A stretch of 64,000 nucleotides of DNA from Streptomyces meridianus. GTDB taxonomy: Bacteria > Actinomycetota > Actinomycetes > Streptomycetales > Streptomycetaceae. Shown in pieces: positions 43,819-53,081 of this stretch. The notes under the pieces were generated by a model. The model had not been told where the DNA came from. It saw only the letters and a list, made by a program, of their open reading frames with translations, and made no database searches. The translations under genes were made by a program, and so were the position numbers. The DNA lies in contig NZ_JAMQGM010000056.1 of assembly GCF_023703325.1 (NCBI RefSeq), forward strand, positions 1 to 64,000, given 5' to 3'. How positions within the stretch are numbered: the stretch's first letter is position 1; each line of letters starts with the position of its first letter.

Positions 43819-44241
43819 CGGTACTGGCCCACCTCAGCGATCTGCACCTGGCGGGCACCGAGGAAAGCGCCGAGCGCACGCGCCGGGCCGTGTCCCATCT
43901 GACCGGACTCCCCGGCACGGTGGACGCCGTGCTGGTCACCGGAGAGTCACCGACCGGGGCACCGTGGCGGAGTACCGCCAGGCCGTCGAGCTCCTCGCCC
44001 CGCCGTACGAGCGCCACCATGTGCTCCTGTGCCCGGGAAACCATGACTCCCGTGCGCAGAACCGTGAGGTGCTGCTCGACGGCGATGGTACGGCGCCGGT
44101 CAACGAGGTCCGGGACATTGCCGAGGGCCGGGTGCTGATGTGTGACTCCTCGATACCCGGGCGGTCCGAGGGCTTGCTGGAACCGGAGACACTGAGCTTC
44201 TTCGCACTGGCTACCGAACGGGTGACGGTCAAGGGCGCGTA
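43815..44241 (+). pseudogene. Calcineurin-like metallophosphoesterase, frameshifted and truncated
   Basis: Begins in a GTGA overlap with VLAHLSDLHLAGTEESAERT (metal motif DLH). At about 43945 the expected GD motif is replaced (VLVTGE) and one base is missing; the protein continues in the next frame as EYRQAVELLAPPYERHHVLL and CPGNHDSR (second metal motif GNHD). After EPETLSFFALATER it runs into the 96-bp repeat and stops, losing the C-terminal His motifs. Formerly the last gene of the operon. Confidence 0.75.
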
Positions 44242-44290
44242 ACAGACGAGGCCCTCGGGCTGTTGATCGAGATGTCTGACGTCTCAATCG
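44195..44290 (+). repeat. 96-bp direct repeat, left copy
   Basis: Matches 49071-49166 over 96 bases with about six mismatches (both contain GGCGCGTAACAGACGAGGCC and CTCGGGCTGTTGATCGAGAT). The left copy begins inside the metallophosphoesterase frame; both copies encode a similar short peptide end (SFFALATERVTVKGA / SFFGLATDRVTVEGA). Confidence 0.85.
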
Positions 44291-44311
44291 ACCGGTCCGG
44301 GGGGCTCGTTG

Positions 44312-44398
44312 GTCATCCATCCTGCCTCACTCGACCTGCCGCATGCGCTCGTGGAGTGGGTCACCATGCTGATCGTCACTCGTGAGTGGCTTCGTTGA
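44312..44398 (+). pseudogene. Transposase N-terminal fragment
   Basis: Reads VIHPASLDLPHALVEWVTML then IVTREWLR and a stop, resembling the N-terminus of DDE transposases of IS5-like Streptomyces elements. The following 44399-44662 has minus-strand open frames (ending at 44438) without recognisable family. Confidence 0.4.
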
Positions 44399-44662
44399 TG
44401 TCTAGGGACAGCGTTTGTCGACGGTTTCCGGAGGCAGTTAGTGATCAACGAGCTCGGAGATGTCGAGGAGAAATGACGGCACTGCCGTGTCCGCGAAGCG
44501 GGAGGTAGGCGTACAGGTCGACGTGTCCCACGGGGGACAGCCGAACGTGCACAGGTCCAAGACGACGCTCAGGGTTGGATCTCGGTTGTCCCGCATATCG
44601 AGCAGTCCACGATCGGCAGGACCGACGGCGCCCAGTGACACGACTGCGCGTTCGCCCGTGGG

Positions 44663-45208
44663 ATGGTTGCTGTCATGACAGTTGGCGCGCCGGACAGCGA
44701 GGTTGTACTCGAGACGAGTCGTCTGCTGCTCAGACCTTGGCGGGTAGCCGAGGCTGTCGTCCAGCGTGAGCTGTGGACCGAACGTGATCCACGAGTGCCG
44801 CCTCACCGCCGAATCAACGCGGACGGACACCCCACGGTCGCGGAGCTCAAGGATTCGATCCGCACCAACCGGCTGTGGTCGATCGGGTTGCTGGCGGTCG
44901 AACGGAAGGCCTCTCGTGACGTCATCGGCTACTGCGGGCTGGTCGACAGCGGGCGAGGGTCGGTAGGGGAACCGGAACTGGCATTCGAGCTGCTACGCCG
45001 AGTTTGGTGTCAGGGATATGCGACCGAGGCCTCGTTGGCGGTTCTGGAATGGGCGAGATCGTCTGGGTACGAACGTCTGTGGGCCACGGTCTGGGACTGG
45101 AACACCGCTTCTCGCCGTGTGCTGGCCAAGATCGGGTTCACCGAGACCGATCGGAAGGAAGTGGACGCGGTGTACGGGACCACCCTGTTCACCACGAAAC
45201 GGCTCTGA
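44663..45208 (+). CDS. RimJ/RimL-type GNAT acetyltransferase
   Basis: 181 residues (ATG 44675 is an alternative start). LETSRLLLRPWR at the start, acetyl-CoA loop RRVWCQGYATEASLAVLEWA, and TVWDWNTASRRVLAKIGFTE, all standard for RimJ/L-like N-acetyltransferases. Cytoplasmic. Cargo gene between IS fragments; substrate unknown. Confidence 0.85.
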   Translation: MVAVMTVGAPDSEVVLETSRLLLRPWRVAEAVVQRELWTERDPRVPPHRRINADGHPTVAELKDSIRTNRLWSIGLLAVERKASRDVIGYCGLVDSGRGSVGEPELAFELLRRVWCQGYATEASLAVLEWARSSGYERLWATVWDWNTASRRVLAKIGFTETDRKEVDAVYGTTLFTTKRL

Positions 45209-45284
45209 CACACCCGACGTTCCGACACGGGACGGCCAGCCACCTGTCAGGGCGGCTGGCCGACGAGGCAGCTAGCGGCAGGGG

Positions 45285-45615
45285 TTAGCCAGCCTTCGCG
45301 GGCTCCTCAGCTCGTGCCCGCGTGCCGGCCAGCCGGTAGGAGTCGGTGCCGGTCTCGATAATGGTGCCGTTGAACGTCAGCCGGTCGACAATGGCCGCGC
45401 AGAGCCGCGGATCCCGTGAACGTCTTCGTCCAGCCCCCAAAGGACTCGTTGGAGGCGATGGCGACGCTGTTCTTCTCCTCGCGTTCGGTCAGGACCTGGA
45501 ACAGGAGTTCAGCGCCGTGCCGGTCCAGTTCCATGTAGTCGAGCTCATCGATGCACAAAAGATCAACACGTCCGTAACGGGCGATGGTCTTGTGGCGAGG
45601 ACAAGCCCCGTCCAA
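45285..45615 (-). pseudogene. IS21-family IstB remnant
   Basis: Minus strand encodes LLCIDELDYMELDRHGAELL and VLTEREEKNSVAIASNESFG (Walker B/AAA part of IstB), then after a frameshift at about 45412 RLCAAIVDRLTFNGTIIETG up to a stop at 45285. The N-terminal half is missing, replaced by the IS3 remnant. Confidence 0.75.
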
Positions 45616-46491
45616 AAGGCTCTACCCGGTGATCGACCGACTCGTCGATGCCGAGGCTCCGGTCGACAGGTGCTGCCGGATCCTCGGGGTCGCGCGGCAG
45701 TCCTACTACAAGCACAAGCGCACCCCCAGCACACCCAGGCAGCTGCGCCGCGAGTGGCTGACGGGCCTCATCCGCGAGGTCCACGTCGCGTCCCGGGGCA
45801 CCTACGGCTACCGCCGGATCCACGCCGAGCTCACCATGGCCATGGGCATCCAGGTTTGCGAGCGGACCGTCTCGGTCCTGATGACGCAAGCCGGAATCCA
45901 CGGACTACCCGGGCCCACCCGGGTCAGACGTCTGCGTGGCGTCGCCACGGCCGACGACCTGGTCAATCGCAAGTTCCACCGGATCCGCCCAACGAGCTGT
46001 GGGTCACCGACATCATCCAGCACCGGACCCGGGAAGGGTGGCTCTACTGCGCTGCGGTACTCGACGCCTACAGCCGCAGGATCGTCGGCTGGTCCATCGA
46101 CTCCCGTCAGGACTCAACGCTCGTGGTCAACGCCCTCGACATGGCCATCCGCAATCGTCGACCCGAACCCGGCGGCATTGTCCACGCCGACCACGGCACG
46201 CAATTCACCTCCTTTCGGTAAGAAGATCCGTTCCGCCGGCCTGCTGCCCTCCTTCGGCACGGTCGGCGACGGACTGGACAACGCGATGATGGAGAGCTTC
46301 TGGTCCTCGATGCAGATCGAGTTCCTCAACCGCCAGCGATGGAAGACCAGGAGTCGAACTGGCCAACGCGATCTTCGAGTACATCGAGATCTTCCACAAC
46401 CGCCAGAGACGACACTCAGCACTGGGCTACCGCACCCCCCATCGAGTACGAACTACTCTCCGAGAACGACACCATCCCAGCTGCCAGTTAG
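45606..46491 (+). pseudogene. IS3-family transposase (OrfB), multiple frameshifts
   Basis: Segments in successive frames give a full rve-type transposase: RCCRILGVARQSYYKHKR, EVHVASRGTYGYRRIHAEL, ELWVTDIIQHRTREGWLY (first catalytic Asp), GGIVHADHGTQFTSF (second Asp), NAMMESFWSSMQIEFLNR (Glu) and FHNRQRRHSALGYRTP. Frame breaks near 45989, 46215, 46350 and 46435. No orfA. Its right end is directly followed by the IS5 element. Confidence 0.82.
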
Positions 46492-47367
46492 AGCCTGTCT
46501 CACGTGGTTCCAGGGTGGTCGTGCATGATGCCGTGCCATGGGTGTGGATCTTTCTCAGCGGTTGGTGCCGGACGAACTCTGGGTGCTTGTCGAGCCGTTG
46601 CTTCCGTCGTTCGCTTCGCGGCCGCAGGGTGGTGGGACTGCGCCGGTGGACGAGCGGGCGGTGTTCACGGCGGTGGTGTACGTGCTGACCAGCGGGGGTT
46701 GTGCATGGCGGCATCTGCCGGAGACGTTCGGCGTCTCGCCGGCCACCGCGCATCGTCGGTTCTCGGTGTGGACGAAGGACGGGCCGTGGCGTCGCCTGCA
46801 TCAGGCGGTCCTGGACGAGCTCGGTGCCCGCGGTGAGGTGGACTGGTCCGCCGCGATCGTGGACGCGGCCTCCGTACGTGCGAAAAAAGGGGATCGCTGA
46901 CCGGGCGCAATCCGGTCGACCGGGGCAAGAAAGGCAGCAAGCTCCATGTCCTCGCCGACGCTCAGGGCTTACCACTGGCCCTTGGTGTCTCTGCCGCGAA
47001 CGTGCACGACAGCCAGGCACTCATGCCTTTGATGATGGGTATCCCCGCCATACGCTCCCGGCGTGGACCGCGCCGGCGCCGACCGAACAGGCTCCGCGCC
47101 GACAAGGCGTACCACTCCCGCGCGCACCTGCGGTGGCTCCGGAGCCGTGGCATCGTTCCGCGCATCGCCCGCCCCGGCATCGAGTCCGGCGAGCGCCTCG
47201 GCCGGCACCGCTGGAAAATCGAGCGCTCGATCTCCTGGCTCTTCGGCTACCGCCGTCTCACCGTCCGGTACGAACGCAGGGGCACACACTTCCTCGCCTT
47301 CCTCGGCCTCGCAGCAGCCCTGACCTGCTACAAGAAGCTCGCGAAACTCGCCACGTGAGACACCCTC
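46491..47367 (+). mobile_element. Complete IS5-family insertion sequence (IS427-like)
   Basis: 877 bp. 17-bp terminal inverted repeats GAGCCTGTCTCACGTGG (46491-46507) and CCACGTGAGACACCCTC (47351-47367), 15 of 17 matching. TA lies on both sides (46489-46490 and 47368-47369), the usual target duplication. Contains one transposase in two frames. Confidence 0.85.
46538..47358 (+). CDS. IS5-family transposase expressed by -1 frameshifting
   Basis: The first frame (46538-46900) encodes SQRLVPDELWVLVEPLLPSF and SGGCAWRHLPETFGVSPATA ending in RAKKGDR. The second frame carries GRNPVDRGKKGSKLHVLADA, RADKAYHSRAHLRWLRSRG and RWKIERSISWLFGYRRLTVR (DDE core) to 47358. The junction is a slippery AAAAAAGGGG at 46883-46892, where a -1 slip joins the frames as in many IS427-group elements. 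Probably functional. Confidence 0.85.
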
Positions 47368-47585
47368 TAAACCCCAAGCTGAGGCAGCCGCCAAGACCCG
47401 GCGGCTCCGCGCACCAAGTCGGCATCGGCTTGAGGCCGTTTACTTCCTCCGCTGTGAGGGTAGCGTGCACTTTCACCCCCAATGACCTCTGGGTGCGGCA
47501 AGTCTTGGATCAATCGCGAGCACGGTGCCTCGACCACGTATCGCTGATACGGTGATCGAGCCCAGCTGCGCAATCGGGGAGAGTT

Positions 47586-47750
47586 ATGTCAACTGGAAAG
47601 AAGATTGCCATCGCGGTAGCAACCTTGATCACACTTCTTTTTCTCTTCTACGTGATCCCGGCACTCGTTTTCTCTGATGGATTCTCGACTGGCATAACGC
47701 GAACTCCGGGGCAGCCTGCGACCGCCCCGGAGCCAGAGAAGAGTCCTTGA
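47586..47750 (+). CDS. Small single-span membrane protein
   Basis: 54 residues, ATG with GGGAGAG directly upstream: MSTGKKIAIAVATLITLLFL then FYVIPALVFS and a Pro/Ala-rich exported tail. Base composition is clearly lower in GC than its surroundings, like the secreted protein next door, suggesting separate acquisition. Convergent with that gene. Function unknown. The preceding 47368-47585 shows no gene. Confidence 0.6.
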   Translation: MSTGKKIAIAVATLITLLFLFYVIPALVFSDGFSTGITRTPGQPATAPEPEKSP

Positions 47751-47771
47751 CCTTTCTTTCTCTTCGATTTT

Positions 47772-48869
47772 CTAGAAGTTCGAGGAGATGAACCAGATCT
47801 CACCTGCGGCGCCGAAGCGATACTTCAGCTGAGGGCGATCCGTCCAGAAGCAGCCGCCCGCCTTCGTCAGATAGAGCGGGCAAAGCTGGTACTGGCTCCA
47901 TACGTCGTAGACGTTCCAGTACTCGTCTGGCTTGGGGTGGCCGTAGTCGTCGATTGTCGTGCAGCCCTCGAACTTGTACGTCGGCCAGGCTTCGTCCCCC
48001 CAGCAGCCGTGAGCGGAGTAATTGATCCAGTTATTGCCGCTGTCCCCGCACCATGTGACGTCTGTCTGCCCATAAAGGGTCATCACGCCTTCTTGGATTC
48101 CAGCCCAGTAGGAGGCTTCCCAGCACGTCGTTGCGAGTGCCATGGCGCTGCCCGCCGGCGCCTTCTTCGGCTCTGGTGCACTTTCCTCGCTGGCAAAGGT
48201 GTCAATCACCCGAGGTTCCTTGGCTGTATAGCGACCAGCGTCGACATACTTGCCCAGACCGCGGTTCTGGACCTCATCGAGAGAGAGCGCGCGAGCACTC
48301 TTGCGCAGGTCCTCCGTGACGGAGTCAATGGTACGTTGGTTCTCCAGCGCCGCAGCCCCACCAGTTACGACCTTGCTGGGGTCCGTGGGGGTGGGCGTGT
48401 CCTCTGCGGCCTGCGACTGGCCGGATTCGGCAGCTACCCTATCGAAGCTCCCCAGGTCCGAGCCCTTCGTCAGCAAAGCCGCTCCGGCGTACGCGGTATG
48501 TACGCCGCTGTAGTCTTCGAGTGTCGAGCCGTCGACTCGTGCTGCCACGAAGTGGACGTACGAACTCTCCGGAAAGTCGAAGTTGCAGTCAGCGACGGTG
48601 TTTGCGCCACCTGTCTGCCGACAGTATCCGAAGGCTACTGCGTAGCCCGCATCTTCGAGGGCGAAGTAGACCTCTGGATGGGCTCCATCAGCGGCCGTGT
48701 CGTACAGATAGATGTGGTCGCCATACGTTTCAACGCAGGCTTTTGCGCCAGAAATTGACGCGCAGACTGTTGCGGCGGATGCCTGCGGTGCTCCCAGGAA
48801 GAGAGCCATCAAAGCGGCTGGGATCAATGCGCAGACTCCGCGCGCTAAATTACGTCTCAGTCTTGACAT
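47772..48869 (-). CDS. Secreted Cys-containing protein of unknown function
   Basis: 365 residues. Sec signal peptide: MSRLRRNLARGVCALIPAAL with the hydrophobic core ending MALFLGAPQASA, cleavage after ASA. The mature protein has paired Cys scattered through an N-terminal domain (CASISGAKACVETYGDHIYL), a Ser/Thr/Pro linker near 155 and a C-terminal Trp/Tyr/Cys-rich domain (CWGDEAWPTYKFEGCTTIDD). Lower GC than flanks. No enzyme motif. Looks like a Streptomyces exported hypothetical. The upstream 48870-49070 is AT-rich and should hold its promoter. Confidence 0.7.
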   Translation of the reverse strand: MSRLRRNLARGVCALIPAALMALFLGAPQASAATVCASISGAKACVETYGDHIYLYDTAADGAHPEVYFALEDAGYAVAFGYCRQTGGANTVADCNFDFPESSYVHFVAARVDGSTLEDYSGVHTAYAGAALLTKGSDLGSFDRVAAESGQSQAAEDTPTPTDPSKVVTGGAAALENQRTIDSVTEDLRKSARALSLDEVQNRGLGKYVDAGRYTAKEPRVIDTFASEESAPEPKKAPAGSAMALATTCWEASYWAGIQEGVMTLYGQTDVTWCGDSGNNWINYSAHGCWGDEAWPTYKFEGCTTIDDYGHPKPDEYWNVYDVWSQYQLCPLYLTKAGGCFWTDRPQLKYRFGAAGEIWFISSNF

Positions 48870-49070
48870 GAAGGTCCCCTGACTTCACGTTGAAGATGCC
48901 GAACTGAATGCGGCAGGACGCATCCGCGCGTCCGTGATGCCACCCCCATCAATGCAGCGGCGCGCGGAATTTCCAGGAATGATAACATCACATGGATTGA
49001 CCAACAAGAAGCAAATCCAAGGTAAAGTAGAAGGGCTGGGTCAGTTTGCCAACAAGCTGAGCTGGGTATT

Positions 49071-49166
49071 AGCTTCTTCGGACTGGCTACCGATCGGGTG
49101 ACGGTTGAAGGCGCGTAACAGACGAGGCCCTCGGGCTGTTGATCGAGATGCCTGACGTCTCAATCG
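49071..49166 (+). repeat. 96-bp direct repeat, right copy
   Basis: Right partner of 44195-44290, same orientation and length. Together they flank 4.8 kb of IS fragments, a GNAT and the low-GC secreted-protein pair. Confidence 0.85.
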
Positions 49167-49356
49167 GCAGTTCGCTCCTACTCCCAATCACAACCCTGCC
49201 CACGAAGGCGATCTCCGCCGCCGCGCCACCGGACTTCCTCGTGTAGGACCACGTGTGCCGATCGCGTTAGCGCAGATTCCCCGGCCCCGCCAAATCCGCC
49301 ATCGGGCCACATCCTCGTCCTCCCCACGGCTCCGACCTCTGCGAGGTACACCTCTT

Positions 49357-49596
49357 GTGGCGGAAACATCCCCGCGCATCACCATCGCCCATCACGACCG
49401 GTACGGCGTCGTGGCCACGATGTCGCACGACAACCACGTAGCCGACCACGTGCTGCAGCTGGTCGGCTTCGAGCGGCTGTCCGACGGCTACCTATATGCC
49501 CTGACCGAACCGGACCGCGACCTGACGCGATGCGGACAGCAAGCAGTCCAGTCCCTGCACGCCGCGCGATACACCGTCACTTCTGACCACGCGTAG
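49357..49596 (+). CDS. Hypothetical 79-residue protein
   Basis: GTG start assumed. TIAHHDRYGVVATMSHDNHV and LQLVGFERLSDGYLYALTEP resemble small plasmid/integrative-element proteins of Streptomyces in composition. No ribosome site is obvious. Nothing recognised in 49167-49356. Confidence 0.45.
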   Translation: MAETSPRITIAHHDRYGVVATMSHDNHVADHVLQLVGFERLSDGYLYALTEPDRDLTRCGQQAVQSLHAARYTVTSDHA

Positions 49597-49745
49597 CCCT
49601 CGAGCCCACCACCGGGCTCAATCCCGGCCGAGGTCCCCTCAACCAGTCGGAGAACAGCCCCGGTCCCGAGTGTGTCAGCGGCAAGGAGGCAGCCTTCACG
49701 TCCGACGACGCGCTCGACGCCGGCATCCGGTCCGCCCGGATCGTC

Positions 49746-50336
49746 GTGCACGACCAGGTCCGCGATCCCGACGGCACACTGCGTGCGGTCAGCACCGACA
49801 TGCGCACCCGTGAGGGCGCGCTACTGCATGGCGAGGACGATCTCCCGGACGTCGAGACAAGGCTGGACAACGCGGCCCTCGCCTTCGACGCGTTCTCGTA
49901 CACCCGCGGGAACGGCCCGCATCATGCTGCCCCCCCGATCCCCACACTGGACGGGGTTCCCGTACGTCAGACGCTGCCCGGGCAATCGCTGACCGCTCTT
50001 ACCGGTGAACTGCACGAATTGCGCCGCTCGGCCGATGTCGCCGACGTCCTGGAGCAGATCCTCGCCGAACACCACGGTCTCATCGGGGACCTGGAGGAGT
50101 TCATCGACACGGCAGCCGCCTGGTGCGAGCGGCTCGGCACCACCAACGGCCGCGAGCTGGGCCTGCACCTGCGTACCATCGCCCACCACATCGCGTTCGT
50201 CGGCGACGAGCTCGTCAGCACCCAGCTCGACCTGGCGGTCATGCCGGACATGACCCCGGACAACGCCCCAGCCACATCGTCCGCGGCTACTTCGGCGGCC
50301 CACACGTCCGCTACGTCCTGGAGGGGAACTCTTTGA
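49746..50336 (+). CDS. Hypothetical protein of the integrative-element region
   Basis: 196 residues from GTG 49746; coding character extends upstream in the same frame to about 49600 (KEAAFTSDDALDAGIRSARI), so the true start is unclear and the gene may be an N-terminal truncation or fused to the preceding one. Helical stretches LTALTGELHELRRSADVADV and AAWCERLGTTNGRELGLHLR. The tail is Ala/Thr/Ser-rich where it meets an ISL3 remnant. No family recognised. Confidence 0.45.
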   Translation: MHDQVRDPDGTLRAVSTDMRTREGALLHGEDDLPDVETRLDNAALAFDAFSYTRGNGPHHAAPPIPTLDGVPVRQTLPGQSLTALTGELHELRRSADVADVLEQILAEHHGLIGDLEEFIDTAAAWCERLGTTNGRELGLHLRTIAHHIAFVGDELVSTQLDLAVMPDMTPDNAPATSSAATSAAHTSATSWRGTL

Positions 50337-50342
50337 GTTTCT

Positions 50343-50459
50343 GATCAATATCACAACAGCGGTACCGAAGGCGTGAACACCAAGACCAAACGCATCATGT
50401 GCCAAATGCACGGCCGAGCCGGGTTCACCCTGCTCCCTCACCGGATCCTGCTGGGATGA
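50343..50459 (+). pseudogene. ISL3-family transposase C-terminal remnant
   Basis: Reads EGVNTKTKRIMCQMHGRAGF then TLLPHRILLG and stop, the characteristic ISL3 transposase ending. Nothing else recognised in 50460-50703. Confidence 0.7.
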
Positions 50460-50737
50460 CGTCGCAATCCGTCACCACCGAAAATGCGACAGAGCCGCTC
50501 ACCGTACAGACCCCGATCTGAACTGCCGACGGGCTCGTCAGTACTGCCGCCCGGGGCTGCACCGTGCGGCTGGAGACTGGGGCCAGATCCTCCGCAGAAT
50601 CCGCCATTTGGCGATGCCGCCGAAATCCATAACATCACCACCGAGCCGAGAGACATCGTCGCCGTGCAACAGCCGGCGGCGCCCTCTCGTGATGAAAGGT
50701 GAGATGTTGGCGCAGATCACCGACAAGGGTCCCGGGT

Positions 50738-52021
50738 CAGGGCCCCGGCAAAGTCGTTCTGTAGACCTGTGACGTGGGGTTTTGCAGGTGGAAGAGGCGC
50801 GCGGGCGTGTTCCGGTCCGGTTGGATGGAGGTTCCTACGCCTTACCGTCCGACCAGGGGATCACGCCCGCGCCATGCCATCGTCCCGCATCTGTGCCCCT
50901 GTTCGCACGCCCGCCTCGGATCATGAGCTCCTCGTCCAACTGCTCGCTCGGATACCTGATCCGCGCCGTCGGCGCGGGGTCCGGCATCCGGTGGGTGCTC
51001 TGATCGCGGTGGCGGTGTGTGCGGTGGTGTCCGGAGCCCGGGGGTTCACCGCGATCGGGGAGTGGGCCCGGGACGCGGGAAGTGCCGCGCTGGAACGGCT
51101 GGGTCTGGAGCGGGGCGGGGTGGACGAGTCAACGCTGCGGCGTCTGTTCGCCCGCCTCGATGCGGACCGTCTCGATGCGGTACTGGGAGTGTGGGCCCTG
51201 GCCAGGACCGCACGTGTCGCGGGCCGCAGGGTGATCGCCATCGACGGCAAGACGGTCCGCGGTGCGCGCGGCGACGGCTCCACGGCCCCGCACCTGGTCG
51301 CTGCCCTCGCGCACGGGTCCGGGACGGTGCTCGGCCAGATCGCGGTGAGTGAGAAGAGCAACGAGATCCCCGCCGCCCGACACCTGCTCCATCTCCTCGA
51401 CCTGGACGGTGTGGTCGTCACGATGGACGCTCTGCACACTCAGCACGACACCGCGAGCCTGGTGACCGGGGCCGGCGGTGACTACGTCCTGACCGTGAAG
51501 GCCAATCAGAAATCGTTGTACGCACAGCTCAAGGCGCTCCCCTGGGCTTCGATACCCGCCGTCACCAGGACGGACCGAGGGCACGGACGCCGCACCACCC
51601 GCACGGTCAAGGTCGTCGACGAGCCGGCCTGGGTCGAGTTCAGCGGAGCCAGACAGGTCGCCCAACTGCGGCGCACCGTCACCAGGAAGGGCCGACGGAC
51701 CGTCGAGATCGTCTACCTGATCACCAGCGCGGACGCCCGCACCGCGCCGCCCGCCGTCCTGGCCACATGGGTGCAGTCGCACTGGGAGATCGAGAACCGT
51801 CTGCACTGGGTCCGCGACGTCACCTTCGACGAGGACCGCTCCCAAGTCCGCACCGGCAACGCACCCCGCGTCATGGCGGGCCTGCGCAACACCGCGATCA
51901 CGCTGCTGCGACTGCACGGACACGACAACATCGCCGCCGCCCTACGGCATCACGCACGCGACACCGACCGCCCCATCAACCTGCTCCTGACGGCGTGATC
52001 AACGACTTTGCCGGAGCCCTG
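50738..52021 (+). mobile_element. Complete ISAs1-family insertion sequence
   Basis: 1284 bp. 21-bp terminal inverted repeats (50738-50758 and 52001-52021) match at 20 of 21 positions, ending CAGGGC. Target duplication GGTCCCGGGT (50728-50737) / GGTCACGGGT (52022-52031), one mismatch, meaning the insertion is not brand new or one copy has mutated. Confidence 0.9.
50874..51998 (+). CDS. ISAs1-family transposase
   Basis: 374 residues from ATG 50874. ARIPDPRRRRGVRHPVGALI and VISGARGF-like VVSGARGFTAIGEWARDA open the H_repeat/ISAs1 family. IAIDGKTVRGARGDG gives the first catalytic Asp, VVTMDALHTQHDTASLV the second, and WEIENRLHWVRDVTFDEDRS the Glu. Intact, so potentially active. Confidence 0.92.
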   Translation: MPSSRICAPVRTPASDHELLVQLLARIPDPRRRRGVRHPVGALIAVAVCAVVSGARGFTAIGEWARDAGSAALERLGLERGGVDESTLRRLFARLDADRLDAVLGVWALARTARVAGRRVIAIDGKTVRGARGDGSTAPHLVAALAHGSGTVLGQIAVSEKSNEIPAARHLLHLLDLDGVVVTMDALHTQHDTASLVTGAGGDYVLTVKANQKSLYAQLKALPWASIPAVTRTDRGHGRRTTRTVKVVDEPAWVEFSGARQVAQLRRTVTRKGRRTVEIVYLITSADARTAPPAVLATWVQSHWEIENRLHWVRDVTFDEDRSQVRTGNAPRVMAGLRNTAITLLRLHGHDNIAAALRHHARDTDRPINLLLTA

Positions 52022-53081
52022 GGTCACGGGTGCTCGGGCAAGCGCTGGACTGTGCGCTACCGCGAGCCTGGCGGCCGGTCAGCACGGCAGCGTGAAAAGT
52101 CCTTCGACAGCAAGAGGGATGCGCAGGACTTCGCCACCAAAGCCGAGAACGACAAGCGGGAGAACACCTACCTAGACCCGACTGCTGGAAAGACCTCGCT
52201 CCGACTGTACGCAGCCGAGTGGCTCGCCCTGAAGGGCATGGCCCCAGGCACTGCGGAGTCCTACGAGCGCATCATGCGCCTGCATGTGGTCCCGCACCTC
52301 GGGCGCAAGACCATTGCCCAGGTCACGGCAGCAGACATAGAGAGCCTGTACGCACACTGGCGCCGATCGGGAGCTGCGCTCAACACGATCGAGTCCCGTC
52401 GCATCGCCCTGTCCGGCATGTTCTCTCACGCCGTTCGGCACAAGAGGGTTTCCGAGAATCCGGTCAAGCTGGCGGAGACGCCGGAGAACCCCGTGCTGCG
52501 GGTGGACGAGAGGAGTCTGCCGAGCTTCGAGGAAGTCGCGGCCCTGGCAAGGGAGGTCGGTCCGCGTCTGGAGCCAGCTGTCTGGCTCATGGCTTGCTGC
52601 GGGATCCGCATCGGGGAATCACTCCGCGTTTTTCCCGACGATTTCGATCACGGATCCTTGCGACTACGCCGACAGGTCATTCGCGTCAAGGACGAGTCCG
52701 CGAAATACGTCGCTCTCTACGCGCCTCTCAAGCATCGCAAGGAGGGTGAGTGGCGCGATATTCCTGCGCCGCCTTCCCTCGATCCGCTGCTGGATCGGCT
52801 CCCCATCCGCAACCAGACCGGAGGGATGATCTACCCCGATCTCTTCCGGCAGTCGTGGAAGCGGGCGATCAAGCGACTTGGACTCCGCGCATACAACCCG
52901 CACGACCTGCGACACAAATGGGCCACCGTGACCTTGAGCAATGGCGTGCCCATCCACGAGGTCTCGCGGTGGATGGGGCACAGCTCCATCAAGATCACGG
53001 TGGACCACTACGGCCACCTCACCCAGGACGGCAGCGAACGCTGCCGTCAGGTCGTCGAAGCGACCTTCGGGCAGCGCCTGC

